Assembly (NCBI GenBank): GCA_035762545.1
Contig: DASTOM010000008.1
Location: 119,739-183,738, forward strand
Direction: 5' to 3'
DNA length: 64,000 nucleotides
Origin: JANQRA01 sp035762545
GTDB lineage: Bacteria > Actinomycetota > Acidimicrobiia > Spongiisociales > ZC4RG35
Shown: piece after piece, positions 40,794-51,215 of the stretch
How the letters are laid out: every line of letters starts with the position of its first letter
Numbering within the stretch: the stretch's first letter is position 1
Notes under the pieces: model-generated
The model's input: only the letters and a program-made list of their open reading frames with translations
What the model was told of the DNA's origin: nothing
The model's database searches: none
Position numbers and translations under genes: made by a program

Positions 40794-43239
40794 GCGGGAA
40801 CCGGTCGGCGACGGCCTGGTCGCCGAACTCGGCCACTACTACGAGCTGATCGGCTCCCTCCGGCACCTGATCGTCCGTCAGGGTCACCTCGAACCCCGAG
40901 GAGAGCAGATCCTCACTGTCGAACCAACGCACCACGTTCGGGTTTTCCGCGTTGGGCTCGCCCGCATAGAGGAGTGAGTCGCCTGCGAAGATGTAGAAGC
41001 GGTCAGGTGGCAGCTTGCGGCCCACGTCGGCCCCCCACCCGGTCAGCTCCCATCCGTCGTCGGTGGGCTCGACCAGGTCGACCTGAACTCGACGTCCCCC
41101 TTCGTCGACGACGTTGATCACATGGCCGTCGTCGGCCACGAGCTCGACTGTGATCTCCTCACCACGTCCCGCGAGCCAACCCCCGTTTCCGTCCGAGACG
41201 AGGAGCTCGACGTCGTTGTGCCCGTCAGCCACCAGGTCTTCGGCGAGCAACCCGAGAAGGGTCCCACCCTGACCGCTGTCCTGGCTGAAATGAGCCACCC
41301 CGGCGACGACGTCGTTGAGGACCACGAGTAGCCCACCAGATGTCGGCGGCTCGTCAGCCTCGAGGCGTCCCGTGACCACTGTTTGTACGAGTCCCGAGCT
41401 CCGGTCGACCTCCTCGAGATCGGAGCCGAGGTCCAGAGACCAGGAGAAGGCGTCGTCGCCGACGATCTCGAGATCCGACACCGGCGACCCGACCAGACCC
41501 TCTGCCGCACCCGCTCCCGCCACTCCGACCCAACTCCCCTGGTCCGGGACCCACTGGTGGTTCCGCTCGACCTGGGCGTACAGCACCTCCAGATCCGACT
41601 CGACCCCTTCGCCGTTGCAGCACCAGCGGATGGGCTCGTGGGGCCGCTCGGAATCGAGTTCCAACAGGGAGACCCCGTCGAAGCTCCACTCAGTCTCCAC
41701 GTCGAGGGCATCGACCACCGTCGGGACGATGTCGATCCCGAATGCGGGAAGGTCGACCGTGGACCCTTCGGTCTGTCCGGGGTACTTGATGAAGAGAGGG
41801 ACCCGGTAGAGGTCGTCGCGGTTGTTTTCGTAGGGCCAGCGCCGGTGCTCACCGGGGACGAACGAGGCACCGTGGTCGGCTACGACGATCACCATCGTGT
41901 CATCGAAGGTCCCGGTGTCATCCAGGTGGTCGAGCAAGCGGCCGATCATCAGGTCGAGGAAACCGACCTGATAGAGGTGTCGCTGGAATCCGATCAGTGC
42001 CACGTCGGCGTCGGGTCCCCACCGCCCGTCCCCCTCCACACCCTCCACCTCGGTGTACTGCTCCGGTCGTTGGTACTGAGTGCCAGACGGGTTGAGGACC
42101 CATGGCACGTGCGGGGTTCGGAGATGGGCGTAGCTGAAGGTGGGGGCGGTACCATTGTCGATCCCGTTGATGAGTCGCTGCACCCAGTCGACCCAGTCCT
42201 CGCGCGATCCGTCGGGGGGGACGGGGAGACCGTCGATCTCGACGCCAACACCCTCAGGAGCGTCGGCCTGGCCGAGGAACCCCTTCCAGCTGTTGTCGAT
42301 GCTGGGCAGACCCTCCCGCCAGACGCCGGGGACTGTGAGGTGGCCGTAGACGACACCGACGTCCTTGAGCAGATTCGAGAAGCGAGCCGGTGCCCGGCCC
42401 GCGTACTCGGGACAGGTTTCCTCGGGGCAGAGCTCGGCTACCCACTCGATGACGTGCATGTCGTAGGCGTCGCCCAGGAGGGTGAAGAGGTTGTCGGGGT
42501 GGTCGACGTAAGACGGGCTCTGCCCCGCTTCACCCCGCACCCCGGTGAGTATCGCCGGGACGCTCTGGGTCGTGGCGATGGAGTCGGACAGGGCGTTTCG
42601 GTACCAGGTGCCCTCCTCGGCGAGACGGGCGAAGTTCGGGAAGAGCTTCTCGTTGATCGTCCCATCCCGGTCCATGATCGAGGCCAGCGGCATCTCATCG
42701 AGTTGGAGCATCACGACGTGGCTAGGGGAACCGACGGTGGTCGCTGTCTCTACCGCCTCCGGCTCGGACCACACGAGGCGTGCCGTCGCCGAGGTGCCGA
42801 TGAACATGAACAAGAGGACTGGAAGGGCGACCGCGGCAACTAGGAAGATCACATCGGTGGTCCTCACCAGCCAGAAGATGACCGCAGCAACGACCAGCGC
42901 CACCAGGAGGGCAAGCCAGGTGTCGTCGGGCAGGACCTGTCTGCTGACCACGAAACCCGCCGCCATCGAAAGGAGGCCGAGAATGACCCGGAAGGTCACG
43001 ACCGGCGCCCGGCCACCGATGGCATCGGCGATGGCCAGCAACCCCCACGAGAGAAGGGGGACCAGGACGATCACACCGAAGCCGAAGAGGAAGATCTCGA
43101 GCGTGCTCGTGCGATTGGCGACGAACACCTCCGGGTTCTTCCCGTAGAGGTCGAGGATCGGCGCGGCGAACGCGATGGCACTGAGCCCGCATATAACGGC
43201 GAGGCGTCTCCACATCGACTGTCGTTGTTCGGCGGCCAC
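40783..43239 (-). CDS. Sulfatase/alkaline-phosphatase superfamily membrane protein
   Basis: About 818 residues. Five or so N-terminal membrane helices (to about residue 170) precede a large catalytic domain of the alkaline phosphatase superfamily. The metal region begins VVMLQLDEMP, a TTQSVPAIL segment holds the expected Thr/Ser nucleophile, and VADHGASF supplies a later metal-binding Asp-His. A C-terminal beta-sandwich of about 200 residues follows. Such proteins act outside the membrane as sulfatases, phosphoglycerol or phosphoethanolamine transferases. No Cys-x-Pro-x-Arg sulfatase signature was seen, so a transferase is favoured. GTG 43239 lies 9 bases after TACCTT; ATG 43215 is an alternative. 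Confidence 0.8.
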   Translation of the reverse strand: MAAEQRQSMWRRLAVICGLSAIAFAAPILDLYGKNPEVFVANRTSTLEIFLFGFGVIVLVPLLSWGLLAIADAIGGRAPVVTFRVILGLLSMAAGFVVSRQVLPDDTWLALLVALVVAAVIFWLVRTTDVIFLVAAVALPVLLFMFIGTSATARLVWSEPEAVETATTVGSPSHVVMLQLDEMPLASIMDRDGTINEKLFPNFARLAEEGTWYRNALSDSIATTQSVPAILTGVRGEAGQSPSYVDHPDNLFTLLGDAYDMHVIEWVAELCPEETCPEYAGRAPARFSNLLKDVGVVYGHLTVPGVWREGLPSIDNSWKGFLGQADAPEGVGVEIDGLPVPPDGSREDWVDWVQRLINGIDNGTAPTFSYAHLRTPHVPWVLNPSGTQYQRPEQYTEVEGVEGDGRWGPDADVALIGFQRHLYQVGFLDLMIGRLLDHLDDTGTFDDTMVIVVADHGASFVPGEHRRWPYENNRDDLYRVPLFIKYPGQTEGSTVDLPAFGIDIVPTVVDALDVETEWSFDGVSLLELDSERPHEPIRWCCNGEGVESDLEVLYAQVERNHQWVPDQGSWVGVAGAGAAEGLVGSPVSDLEIVGDDAFSWSLDLGSDLEEVDRSSGLVQTVVTGRLEADEPPTSGGLLVVLNDVVAGVAHFSQDSGQGGTLLGLLAEDLVADGHNDVELLVSDGNGGWLAGRGEEITVELVADDGHVINVVDEGGRRVQVDLVEPTDDGWELTGWGADVGRKLPPDRFYIFAGDSLLYAGEPNAENPNVVRWFDSEDLLSSGFEVTLTDDQVPEGADQLVVVAEFGDQAVADRFPLTP

Positions 43240-43248
43240 TGCGCGAAA

Positions 43249-43254
43249 AAGGTA
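43249..43254 (-). promoter_or_regulatory. Possible -10 element TACCTT of the sulfatase-like gene
   Basis: Minus-strand TACCTT with a 9-base spacer to GTG 43239, slightly longer than usual here. It is divergent from the MoxR operon start at 43391. Confidence 0.35.
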
Positions 43255-43390
43255 ATGCCGAAACCGGCCAATCAGACATGTGTGAACCCCTGCTTTACTT
43301 CCATGTGGCGGAGTCACCGCCTCTGCGGAGGACGAAATCGGGAACCGAACCCAGGCAAACGGGCGTCATATCCCCCGAGGAGAAGTCGAC

Positions 43391-44980
<1,590 letters not shown>

Positions 44981-44989
44981 GAGAGCCAC

Positions 44990-46003
44990 TTGAGCACCAT
45001 GGACCAGGCCCAGCTCGATCGGTACACCGCGACCGCCGCCGCTATAGAGGCGGCCGTGGGTCAACGGATCGCCGGACAGCCCGAACTGATCCGTCAGACG
45101 CTGGTTGGCCTGCTAGCCGAGGGCCATGTCCTCCTCGAGGGCGTGCCCGGCCTGGGCAAGACCGAGCTGGTCAAGGCGTTCGCCGAGGCGATCGGTCTCG
45201 AGTTCTCCCGCGTCCAGTTCACCCCGGACCTGATGCCGGCTGACATCGTGGGAACCCAGGTTCTCGAGGAGACCGAATCGGGCCACAGGCGATTCGAGTA
45301 CCAGGCGGGGCCGGTGTTCACCAACCTCTTGCTCGCCGACGAGATCAACCGGGCGACCCCCAAGACCCAGGCCGCCCTGCTCGAAGCGATGCAGGAACGT
45401 CACGTGACCGTCGCCGGGGAGACCCGCAATCTTCCCCGACCGTTCCTCGTCCTCGCCACCCAGAACCCGATCGAGCTCGAAGGCACCTATCCGCTGCCCG
45501 AGGCGCAGCTGGACCGCTTCATGTTCAAGGTGACGGTCAACGCGCCCACCGCCGAGGTCCTCGAAGAGATCCTGCGACGCACGACCACCGGGTCGGTGCC
45601 GGATGTTCCCTTCGCCGCCGACGTCGAGGTGATCGGATCGATGATCAAGATGACACCCCTTCTCCCGGTCGCCTCCCATCTGATCCAGTACGTGGCCCGG
45701 ATCATCGAGGCGACTCATCCCGGCGGCGACACGGCCTCCCCACCCATCAAGCGCTACGTCCGCTGGGGGTCGTCTCCCCGAGGGGCACAGTCGATCGTGC
45801 TGGCGGCCAAGGCCGCAGCCCTGATCGACGGGCGACCCCACGTCACCGCCGAAGACATCCGTTGGGCTGCTCCGGCCGCCCTCCGTCACCGTCTCGTCCT
45901 CGGTTACGAAGCGACGGCCGAAGGGGTCCGCGCCGACGCCCTGATCGATGACCTGTTGCATTCCGTGCCCGAGCCCAAGCCGGAGATCCGGGGCGCCCCG
46001 TGA
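44990..46003 (+). CDS. moxR: MoxR family AAA ATPase
   Basis: A 337-residue MoxR ATPase. Walker A GVPGLGKT is at residues 51-58, Walker B LLLADEIN at about 113-120, sensor 1 in ATQNPIE and an arginine finger in LDRFMFK. The C-terminal lid domain is present. MoxR proteins act as chaperone-like motors that activate protein complexes together with VWA partners. Unlike the AAA protein at 6070, all ATPase motifs are standard. The TTG start at 44990 is supported by TTAGGAGAG a few bases upstream; ATG 44999 is the alternative. It overlaps the DUF58 gene by 4 bases. Confidence 0.92.
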   Translation: MSTMDQAQLDRYTATAAAIEAAVGQRIAGQPELIRQTLVGLLAEGHVLLEGVPGLGKTELVKAFAEAIGLEFSRVQFTPDLMPADIVGTQVLEETESGHRRFEYQAGPVFTNLLLADEINRATPKTQAALLEAMQERHVTVAGETRNLPRPFLVLATQNPIELEGTYPLPEAQLDRFMFKVTVNAPTAEVLEEILRRTTTGSVPDVPFAADVEVIGSMIKMTPLLPVASHLIQYVARIIEATHPGGDTASPPIKRYVRWGSSPRGAQSIVLAAKAAALIDGRPHVTAEDIRWAAPAALRHRLVLGYEATAEGVRADALIDDLLHSVPEPKPEIRGAP

Positions 46004-46857
46004 GCCTGCTCAGCCCGGCCCTGATGGCCAGGCTCGAGAGTCTCCAACTGGGAAGCCGGCACCGGCTCATCGGGAAGTTCGGCGGGGACCACAAGTCGAA
46101 GCGGTACGGCAACACCGTCGACTTCGCCGACTTTCGTGAGTACCACCCGGGTGACGACTTCCGACGCATCGACTATCACGTGCTCGCCCGGCTCGACCAG
46201 GTTCTCATCAAGCTGTTCGAAGCCGATGACGAGATCACCGTTCGTCTCCTCGTCGACACGTCGTCGTCGATGCTGGTTGGTGGCAAGTTCGACCAGGCCA
46301 AGCGGCTCGCCGCGGCCATCGGATTCGTTGCCCTCACCGCCCACGACTCGGTGACGGTCCACACGTTCCCTTCCCGGGGCCCGGCGCCGCGCTTCGCCGG
46401 CAGGGCCTCGGTGCCAGCCTTCCTCGACTACATGGAGCGGCTCGACGCCACCGGTCTAACCCCGTTTGCAGAGGCGGCCGCCCACCTGCTGAGCCAGAGT
46501 GGCCTCCCCGGGTTGACGGTGGTCCTCTCCGATCTGCTCACACCGGAGTGGAGGTCCCTGGTCCAGCTCAGGGCCTCAGGATCGGACGTGACCATCATGC
46601 ACGTGCTCTGCGAGGAGGACCTGGATCCCGAGTTCTCCGGTGACCTGGAGCTGGTCGACACCGAGCTCGGAGACCGGTTGACAGTGAGCGTCACCGACGC
46701 CGTCGCCGACTCCTATCGGGGACGGGTGCGTCTCTGGCGTGAACAGGTGGCGACGGCCGCTCATGGGGCCGGAGCCATGTTCCTCGCCGTCGATGCCGAG
46801 GAGGACATCGAGCGGCTCCTCCTCCAGACCTGGCGCACCGCCGGAGTGCTTAGGTGA
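46000..46857 (+). CDS. DUF58 domain protein (VWA-like)
   Basis: A 285-residue DUF58 protein. The hallmark segment is DFREYHPGDDFRRIDY (about residues 43-58). Following it is a VWA-like core whose metal site reads LVDTSSSM near residue 86. DUF58 proteins sit in MoxR operons beside BatA-type VWA proteins and are thought to act as substrates or adaptors of the ATPase. The GTG start overlaps the MoxR stop, and its own stop overlaps the next gene's start, so translation is coupled throughout. Confidence 0.9.
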   Translation: MSLLSPALMARLESLQLGSRHRLIGKFGGDHKSKRYGNTVDFADFREYHPGDDFRRIDYHVLARLDQVLIKLFEADDEITVRLLVDTSSSMLVGGKFDQAKRLAAAIGFVALTAHDSVTVHTFPSRGPAPRFAGRASVPAFLDYMERLDATGLTPFAEAAAHLLSQSGLPGLTVVLSDLLTPEWRSLVQLRASGSDVTIMHVLCEEDLDPEFSGDLELVDTELGDRLTVSVTDAVADSYRGRVRLWREQVATAAHGAGAMFLAVDAEEDIERLLLQTWRTAGVLR

Positions 46858-49800
46858 GTCTTCTCCTCCCGGCGGGTCTGGCCGCCGTCCTTCTGTCGGT
46901 TCCGATCGTCATCCTGCACATGCTCACCCCGCGCCGGCCACCGACACAGGTTTCCTCACTCCTCCACTGGGACGGGCTCAAGCACTCGATCACCGCGGCC
47001 GAGCCATGGCAGCGGCTCCGCTGGAGCCTCCTCCTCATCCTGCAGCTCCTGGCCGTGGCCCTGTTCGCCTTCGCCCTGGCCCGACCGGCGGTGCTGGAGG
47101 AGGCGGAGCTGGCGGAGCACACCGTCTTCATCGTGGACGCCTCCGGATCCATGGCTGCCGTCGACGGCGCACCGGACCGTCTCGGCTCGGCCGTCGACGA
47201 GGCTCGAGCCCTTCGCGCCGAGCTCCCCGACGCCGGTGTCGCCAGCCTCGTGGTGGCGACAGACGAGCCCACCGTCCTGGTGACCCAGAGCGCCGACGCC
47301 GGTGAGTTCGACCGCGCCGTGCAGACCATCCGGACCACCGGGGGCGGCGCCAACTTCGAATCGGCGTTCGCACTCGCCGAGTCTCTCGTGCTCCCCGACC
47401 GGGAAACCGACTTCGTGCTCATCTCCGACGGTCAGCTCGACCAGACCGAACAAAAGCTCGCTCCGCTCGGAACCCGTTTCGTCCCCGTGGGCCGAACCGA
47501 CACCAACCGGGCCATCACCGGCCTGTCGGTCACAGCCGGCCCGGGTGGGCTCCAGGCCCGCGTGACGGTGGAATCGACAGGCGGGGCCGACGCGGTCCAA
47601 CCCCTGAGACTGGATGTCGACGGGCTCACCGTCCTCACCGAGGAGATCGAGATTCCCAGCGGTGGCGTCTTCGAAGACACCTTCGAACTGCCCTCCGGAA
47701 GTCGGGTGGCGGCATACCTGGACGGCGCCGACCTGCTCGCCTATGACAACCAGCGCTTCGTAGGCGCCCCCGTCGTCGGCTCGCTCAAAGCTCGTGTCTA
47801 CGGAGAGAGCTCGTTTTTCATCGACCAACTCCTGGCCTCGATCCCAGAGATCGACGTCGAAGTCGCCCCGGGTGAGGAAGTCGACTTCGAGATCTACGCC
47901 GGGGTCCCGGTCCCCGCCGAGCCCACGGTCCCGTTCATCGCCATCGACGCTCCCGGCGGAGCACCGGGCATCCTGGCCACCGGCCGGATCGAGAACCCGA
48001 TCCCCACACTGGTTGCGAACCATCCCCTCCTCGACGACATCGACGTCAGCCGGATCGCCATCGCCGAAGCGCAGACGCTCGAAGTCACCAACGGCGAGGT
48101 CGTCCTCGGCGCCCCCGGCGCGCCCCTCATCGTGGCGAGCGAAGTCGGGGAGATCCCCTTCTACTACATCGCCTTCACCCTGGAACAGTCCAACCTCCCG
48201 ATCGACATCGCCTATCCGATCATCGGGGCCCGGATGGTGGGCGGTCTGGCCACCGCGGACGGGGTGGCCGACGCACTGACCGTCGGAGAACGGATCCCGA
48301 TCGGCGCAACCGGCGGCACCGTCACCGACCCGCGCGGCAACTCCACCACCGTCTCGCCCGGTGACTCCGAGCCCGCCGCCGACTCCGCCGGTTTCTGGAC
48401 CGTCACACGAACCGGGTCGGAGCCGTTCGAGATCGCCGTGAACCCGGCAGCCGCCGAGTCCGACCTGAAGCCCGTTACGACTCTCGGCGACATCAGACCC
48501 GCACCGGATGCGGACCCCCTCCTCGATGCCACGACCACCATCGCCCGGAGCCTCTTCCCCTGGGTCGTCGCCGCTCTGCTGGCAGTCCTCGCCGTCGAGC
48601 TGTACGTGAGCTACCGGGCCCGTGGTGTGCCCAAGCGCCAGTGGAACCTCGGTCTGGCAACCCGGGCTTTCATCGTCGCTCTCCTCATCCTCGCCCTGGT
48701 GAACCCACCGTTCACCTCGGGGTCGGACGACGTCACGACCGTGTTCGTGGTCGACGTGTCGGCTTCGATGGGACACACCGCGCGCGAATCGGCGCAGTCC
48801 TGGGTCGAGGCCGCCATCACCGAAGGAGGTGGCAGCCGCTGGGGGGTGGTGGAGTTCGGCTCGGACGCCAGGGTCGGTGTTCCCATCGGGACCGACCCTT
48901 ATCGTCGGGCCCGTGGTGTCGAGGAGGACGCCACCAACCTCGCCCGCGGACTTCGTCTCGGAGAGTCACTGCTCAGCGGGGAGACCCGCCAGCGTCTCGT
49001 CCTCGTCTCCGACGGGAGGGCCAACACCGGTGATCTCCAGGCCGAGATCGACCGGCTGAAGACGCTCGGTGTCGTTGTCGACGTGCACACCGTCACCGGT
49101 GCCACGATCAACGACGCCGCAGTGGCCGGAGTGGACCTCCCCAGCTCGGTGAACGCAGGAGAGGCCTTCGATGTCGTCGTCGAGGTGCTGTCGACCATCT
49201 CGGGCCAGGCCGTCGTCGAGCTCCACGACGATGAGGGAATCATCGGCTCCCAGGAGGTGGATCTCGTTCCCGGGCCCAACTACGTCTCCTTCACCGCCGA
49301 GGCCGGCGATGCCGGCCTCCAGAACTTCGAGGCCGTGGTCCGTATGAACGGAGACGCCGTTGAGCAGAACAACCAGCATCGGGCTGGTGTCGAGGTGCGG
49401 GGACCGGCGAGTGTGGTCATCGTCGAGGGCGACGAGGACAACGGTCTCATCCTCCAGGAGGCACTCGAGGCCCGCGGCCTCGTGGTCGAGCGGATCGGCG
49501 TCGAGGAGTTGCCCGGTGTTCCCGAGCTTTCCGTCCACCGCGCCGCCATCCTCGTCGACGTCAGCGCCCGTGACCTCCCCGACGAGAAGGTCACGGTTCT
49601 CGACACCTTCGTCCGCGACCTGGGACGGGGGATGGTCGTGGTCGGCGGTACCAGCTCCTACGGGCTCGGCGGCTACCGCGACACCCCACTCGAAGCCCTG
49701 CTCCCGGTCGACGCCGAGCCCCCGGACACCGAGCGCGAAGCAGAGGTGGCCGAGGTGCTGCTGATCGACACCAGCGAGTCGATGGGGGCGTGCCACTGCG

Positions 49801-51215
49801 ACGAGAACGGGATGGACAGCTTCGAAGGCGGCGTCAACAAGACCGACATCTCCAAGGCGGGTGCGGTCAGGGCCATCGAGGCGCTGGGCAGCGGTGACGA
49901 AGTGGGCCTTCTGGCGTTCAGCGGATCGTCGGATTGGGTGATCCCGCTCCAGGAGTTCCCCGACCGGGCCACGATCGAGTCCGGCGTCTCCAGCCTCCGA
50001 CCATTTGGCGAGACCCGGATCGTCCCCGCCCTCGAGGAGGCCGCCGCTGCCCTTCTCGAATCGGAGAAGGAGCTGAAGCACATCATCCTCTTCACCGACG
50101 GGTTCACCTCCGAGTTGGAGATCGGAGCCGAGTTCGTGGGACAACCGTTCGCTGCCGACCTGCTCGAAACCGTCGAGGAAGTGGCCGAGCAGGGAATCAC
50201 CGTGTCGGTCGTCGGCACGGGTGAGGGCGCCATCCCGGCCCTCGAGGAGCTGGCGATCGCCGGTAACGGCCGCTTCTACCCGGGTCGCGATCTCAACGAG
50301 ATCCCGGAGATCTTCGTGAAGGAGGCCCGGCTGGCGGCCCGATCGTTCATCAACGAAGGCGAGTTCTACCCGGTGGTCACCTCGACGGCCGAAGCTGTCC
50401 GCGACATCGCTTCCTCACCGGCGATCCTCGGCTACGTGGCCACCTCTCCCAAGCCGACCGCAGACATCCAACTCCAGATCGGCGAACTCTCCGATCCACT
50501 CCTCGCCGCCTGGCGGGTCGGCCTGGGCAAGGTCACTTCATGGACCAGCGACGGTGGAGACAAGTGGGGAGCGGCCTGGGCGGGATGGGACGGATACAGC
50601 GACTTCTGGTCGACGGTGGTGCGTGACACGTTCCCGCTGTCCGGCTCGGAGGGACAGAGGATCGAGGCTTCGATCGCCGACGAGATGATGACGGTCACCC
50701 TGGAAGGCTCCGAGGCGTGGCCGGCCGGAACCCAGCCTGCCGCACGGGTAAGCTTTCCCGACGGCACTTCCTCCGAGCTCCGGCTCGACCGGGTCTCTGA
50801 TTTCGAATTCAGTGCCGTTGTTCCCGCCCGGCAAGGCGGCACATACGCGGTGGGTGTCAGCGTGGCCACCGAGGAGGGCGAGACCGCCGTGCTGTCCACC
50901 CTGGCCACCCGCAGCTTCGCGGCCGAGTACCTGCCCGGTGAGCCGGACGCCGACCTGCTGGCCAGCATCTCTGCGAGCACCGGTGGCCGCGGCGAGATCG
51001 CATCGGAGGCGGCCTTCGACCCCGAGGGGCTGGAGGACGGTCTCACGGAGCACTTCTATCGGTGGTGGTTCCTCCTCGTTGCTGCATTGCTGTGGCCGAT
51101 CGACGTCGCCTTGAGACGGCTCCGTCTCTCCCGGCGAGAGAAAGCAGACCCGACAGACCGATCAGCGCCGCAGCCGGCCACACCCACCACACCAGAGGTC
51201 GCACAAACACACTGA
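46854..51215 (+). CDS. Giant BatA-like protein with three VWA domains
   Basis: A 1453-residue membrane protein. The N-terminus is BatA-like (two helices, residues 5-24 and 58-78), followed by VWA1 with metal site DASGSM at 95-100. After a beta-rich region, two helices (about 563-590 and 605-620) lead to VWA2 with DVSASM near 633. A glutamine-amidotransferase-like region follows, then VWA3 with DTSESM near 972. VWA3 carries a Cys pair in GACHCDENG. A final helix near 1402 is followed by a basic and Pro/Thr tail. It reads like two usual MoxR-operon proteins joined end to end. GTG 46854 overlaps the DUF58 stop. The last 173 bases overlap ccmF on the other strand. Confidence 0.88.
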   Translation: MSLLLPAGLAAVLLSVPIVILHMLTPRRPPTQVSSLLHWDGLKHSITAAEPWQRLRWSLLLILQLLAVALFAFALARPAVLEEAELAEHTVFIVDASGSMAAVDGAPDRLGSAVDEARALRAELPDAGVASLVVATDEPTVLVTQSADAGEFDRAVQTIRTTGGGANFESAFALAESLVLPDRETDFVLISDGQLDQTEQKLAPLGTRFVPVGRTDTNRAITGLSVTAGPGGLQARVTVESTGGADAVQPLRLDVDGLTVLTEEIEIPSGGVFEDTFELPSGSRVAAYLDGADLLAYDNQRFVGAPVVGSLKARVYGESSFFIDQLLASIPEIDVEVAPGEEVDFEIYAGVPVPAEPTVPFIAIDAPGGAPGILATGRIENPIPTLVANHPLLDDIDVSRIAIAEAQTLEVTNGEVVLGAPGAPLIVASEVGEIPFYYIAFTLEQSNLPIDIAYPIIGARMVGGLATADGVADALTVGERIPIGATGGTVTDPRGNSTTVSPGDSEPAADSAGFWTVTRTGSEPFEIAVNPAAAESDLKPVTTLGDIRPAPDADPLLDATTTIARSLFPWVVAALLAVLAVELYVSYRARGVPKRQWNLGLATRAFIVALLILALVNPPFTSGSDDVTTVFVVDVSASMGHTARESAQSWVEAAITEGGGSRWGVVEFGSDARVGVPIGTDPYRRARGVEEDATNLARGLRLGESLLSGETRQRLVLVSDGRANTGDLQAEIDRLKTLGVVVDVHTVTGATINDAAVAGVDLPSSVNAGEAFDVVVEVLSTISGQAVVELHDDEGIIGSQEVDLVPGPNYVSFTAEAGDAGLQNFEAVVRMNGDAVEQNNQHRAGVEVRGPASVVIVEGDEDNGLILQEALEARGLVVERIGVEELPGVPELSVHRAAILVDVSARDLPDEKVTVLDTFVRDLGRGMVVVGGTSSYGLGGYRDTPLEALLPVDAEPPDTEREAEVAEVLLIDTSESMGACHCDENGMDSFEGGVNKTDISKAGAVRAIEALGSGDEVGLLAFSGSSDWVIPLQEFPDRATIESGVSSLRPFGETRIVPALEEAAAALLESEKELKHIILFTDGFTSELEIGAEFVGQPFAADLLETVEEVAEQGITVSVVGTGEGAIPALEELAIAGNGRFYPGRDLNEIPEIFVKEARLAARSFINEGEFYPVVTSTAEAVRDIASSPAILGYVATSPKPTADIQLQIGELSDPLLAAWRVGLGKVTSWTSDGGDKWGAAWAGWDGYSDFWSTVVRDTFPLSGSEGQRIEASIADEMMTVTLEGSEAWPAGTQPAARVSFPDGTSSELRLDRVSDFEFSAVVPARQGGTYAVGVSVATEEGETAVLSTLATRSFAAEYLPGEPDADLLASISASTGGRGEIASEAAFDPEGLEDGLTEHFYRWWFLLVAALLWPIDVALRRLRLSRREKADPTDRSAPQPATPTTPEVAQTH

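Noticed and set aside
46956..48776. 606-codon minus-strand open frame inside the triple-VWA gene
   Set aside because: It is a shadow of the plus-strand gene in high-GC DNA: the composition is Gly/Asp/His-rich and no domain is recognisable, while the plus frame has clear VWA motifs.
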